DNA of 64,000 nt from UBA1563 sp041667115 (GTDB lineage Bacteria; Bacteroidota; Ignavibacteria; Ignavibacteriales; Ignavibacteriaceae). A model generated the notes under the pieces. It searched no databases. It was not told the DNA's origin and worked only from the letters and a program-made list of their open reading frames with translations. Location of the stretch: positions 62,001 to 126,000 of the forward strand of contig JBAYFO010000002.1 in the NCBI GenBank assembly GCA_041667115.1, in the 5' to 3' direction. A program made the position numbers and the translations under genes. This document shows, in pieces, positions 63,168 to 64,000 of this stretch (its first letter is position 1; every line of letters begins with the position of its first letter).

Positions 63168-63428
63168 CCTAGAATAATTTATTCGATTTTGTTACAACCA
63201 ATGCAATGACACTAGCCTACTGCCTTTAAAGGGATATCTTTACCTTACCCGTTAAAGAAGAAATATTTTTGAAGCGTGATTTATTAACTCTTTGGCTCAT
63301 AAGCACAGCTTCAGTAAATTGATGTGCCAAACTTATAGAATCCTGATTAAGTTTACAACAAAATAAAAATAACTGTTTTTAGAACCCTTTTTAAAAGATG
63401 CCCTTCGTTCATTTTCAACAAAAAAAAT
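63168..63428. other. Upstream region between FISUMP and pyrR genes
   Basis: About 260 nt of AT-rich sequence carrying divergent promoters; nothing else recognised. Confidence 0.4.
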
Positions 63429-63459
63429 TTTGTAATTCAAAATAAATCCATTAGCTTTG
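63429..63459 (+). promoter_or_regulatory. -33/-7 promoter of the pyrR leader
   Basis: TTTG (63429-63432), 19 nt, then TAGCTTTG (63452-63459) is a full match to the Bacteroidota pattern TAnnTTTG. It predicts transcription from about 63466, just ahead of the leader structures below. Confidence 0.65.
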
Positions 63460-63481
63460 CAGAAAATTTATAAACCTTTAA

Positions 63482-63501
63482 TTCTAACCAGAGAGCTAGA
63501 A
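63482..63501 (+). promoter_or_regulatory. PyrR-binding-like leader hairpin
   Basis: TTCTA (63482-63486) pairs with TAGAA (63497-63501), and the enclosed CCAGAGAG (63488-63495) matches the CCNGNGAG core of PyrR-binding loops in pyr leaders. It ends just at the ribosome site of the leader peptide, so PyrR binding could block that site. Pattern match, unverified. Confidence 0.5.
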
Positions 63502-63510
63502 AAGGAAAAA

Positions 63511-63540
63511 ATGAAAAATTACTATTTATCGATTAATTAA
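63511..63540 (+). CDS. Nine-codon leader peptide upstream of pyrR
   Basis: ATG at 63511 behind AGAAAAGGA (63498-63506) opens a short frame, M-K-N-Y-Y-L-S-I-N, ending with TAA at 63538-63540. It starts about 10 nt after the PyrR-like hairpin and stops 6 nt before the hairpin over the pyrR ribosome site. A ribosome stopping there would open that hairpin, so this could couple pyrR translation to leader translation. A small frame like this can occur by chance, so I call it on position and ribosome site. Confidence 0.5.
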   Translation: MKNYYLSIN

Positions 63541-63546
63541 GAAGGA

Positions 63547-63571
63547 CCTCTGCGGCTTAGTGCCAAGGAGG
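63547..63571 (+). promoter_or_regulatory. Hairpin sequestering the pyrR ribosome binding site
   Basis: CCTC (63547-63550) can pair with GAGG (63568-63571), and GGC (63554-63556) with GCC (63562-63564), placing the AAGGAGG ribosome site (63565-63571) in a stem. CTCTG (63548-63552) can instead pair with CAGAG (63489-63493) in the PyrR-like loop, an alternative fold that frees the site. Confidence 0.5.
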
Positions 63572-63582
63572 ATTTTTTGTAT

Positions 63583-64000
63583 ATGGACATAAAAGCAAAA
63601 ATAATTGATGAAATCGGTCTAAGCCGAATCATTACTCGTTTTACCCACGAAATAATTGAACGCAACAAAGGTTCCATGAATTTAACTTTGGTAGGGATGC
63701 GTACACGTGGTGAATTCCTTGCAAAAAGAATTCACGAAAAAATTAAAGAAATTGAGAAGGTTGATATCCCGATTGCAATCCTCGATGTTACTTTGTACAG
63801 AGACGATTTCCGGATGCGGTTAAAACAACCGCAAGTTTCCGTTTCCGATATAACATTTGATATCAACGAAAAAAATATCATCCTTATAGACGATGTGTTA
63901 TATACCGGTAGAACCGTCCGCTCGGCTATGAGTGCTATTATGGATATGGGAAGACCTAGCTCAATCCAGCTTTGTGTTTTAGTAGACCGCGGACACCGTG
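63583..64000 (+). CDS. pyrR: PyrR, uracil phosphoribosyltransferase / pyrimidine regulator, partial
   Basis: Read from the sequence to the right edge (about 139 residues; the C terminus is missing). It opens MDIKAKIIDEIGLSRIITRF and has the PyrR marks: VGMRTRGEFLAKRI, the LDVTLYRDDF block and the PRPP loop ILIDDVLYTGRTVRSAM. It binds pyr mRNA in response to UMP/PRPP and has uracil phosphoribosyltransferase activity. The start could also be TTG 63577, closer to AAGGAGG; ATG 63583 is used. The structured leader upstream suggests it controls its own translation. It probably begins a pyrimidine operon that continues beyond the window. Confidence 0.92.
   Translation, partial: MDIKAKIIDEIGLSRIITRFTHEIIERNKGSMNLTLVGMRTRGEFLAKRIHEKIKEIEKVDIPIAILDVTLYRDDFRMRLKQPQVSVSDITFDINEKNIILIDDVLYTGRTVRSAMSAIMDMGRPSSIQLCVLVDRGHR

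Overview
The window looks like a chromosome segment from a low-G+C, Gram-negative member of the Bacteroidota/Chlorobi/Ignavibacteriota branch, most likely Ignavibacteria. The evidence is a C-terminal type IX secretion (Por) sorting domain with the YPNPFNPTT signature, a TonB-dependent receptor, a FISUMP-domain protein, FN3-repeat secreted proteins, and several promoters of the Bacteroidota -33/-7 form (TTTG or TTG, 19-20 nt, TAnnTTT[A/G]). The assignment is an inference from gene content; no rRNA is present. Most genes lie on the minus strand.

Layout. 0-5 kb: a minus-strand operon (two radical SAM proteins, a CGGC-domain protein, a CBM48 protein, a DUF5320 protein), divergent from a sigma54 activator with two PAS domains, and a candidate -24/-12 promoter between them. 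5-10 kb: cation efflux protein, multi-PAS histidine kinase, tRNA-Arg(ACG), DNA polymerase IV. 10-16 kb: an accessory island with a four-TM protein, an AAA ATPase-methyltransferase fusion broken by one in-frame stop, a 22-bp tandem hairpin array, a BRO-N protein, a SpoVG protein and two of three copies of a dispersed palindromic repeat. 16-27 kb: NYN-LOTUS protein, a GH47/GH92 alpha-mannosidase pair, DUF72, a MazEF-type pair, GNAT, YjbQ, TonB receptor, phosphoesterase. 27-45 kb: LexA with its own palindromic operator, then a synthase-dependent exopolysaccharide operon (KaiC-like ATPase, TPR/beta-barrel exporter, GT2 synthase, degenerate deacetylase-like protein, FN3 lipoprotein, degenerate hybrid kinase), preceded by a GH9 glucanase and two murein-peptide recycling enzymes. 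45-58.6 kb: a Dlt-like acyl or aminoacyl surface-modification cluster. 58.7-64 kb: a ten-repeat T9SS cargo protein, a FISUMP protein, and the start of pyrR behind a structured leader.

The strongest candidate for an undescribed system is 45.3-58.6 kb. Two DltA-like adenylation enzymes and two GNAT enzymes on the plus strand converge on a minus-strand set with an SGNH protein, MBOAT acyltransferase, three carrier proteins, KAS III, SDR reductase, FkbH-like HAD enzyme, GNAT-like protein and VOC protein. Together these could build an unusual acyl or aminoacyl group on a carrier protein and pass it through the MBOAT/SGNH pair to a cell-surface glycan. Other leads are the ATPase-methyltransferase/membrane-protein pair (possible defence system), the 22-bp array with 12 regularly spaced units, the exopolysaccharide operon in which three signalling or enzyme domains look degenerate, and a pyrR leader with a nine-codon peptide just upstream of a hairpin that covers the pyrR ribosome binding site.
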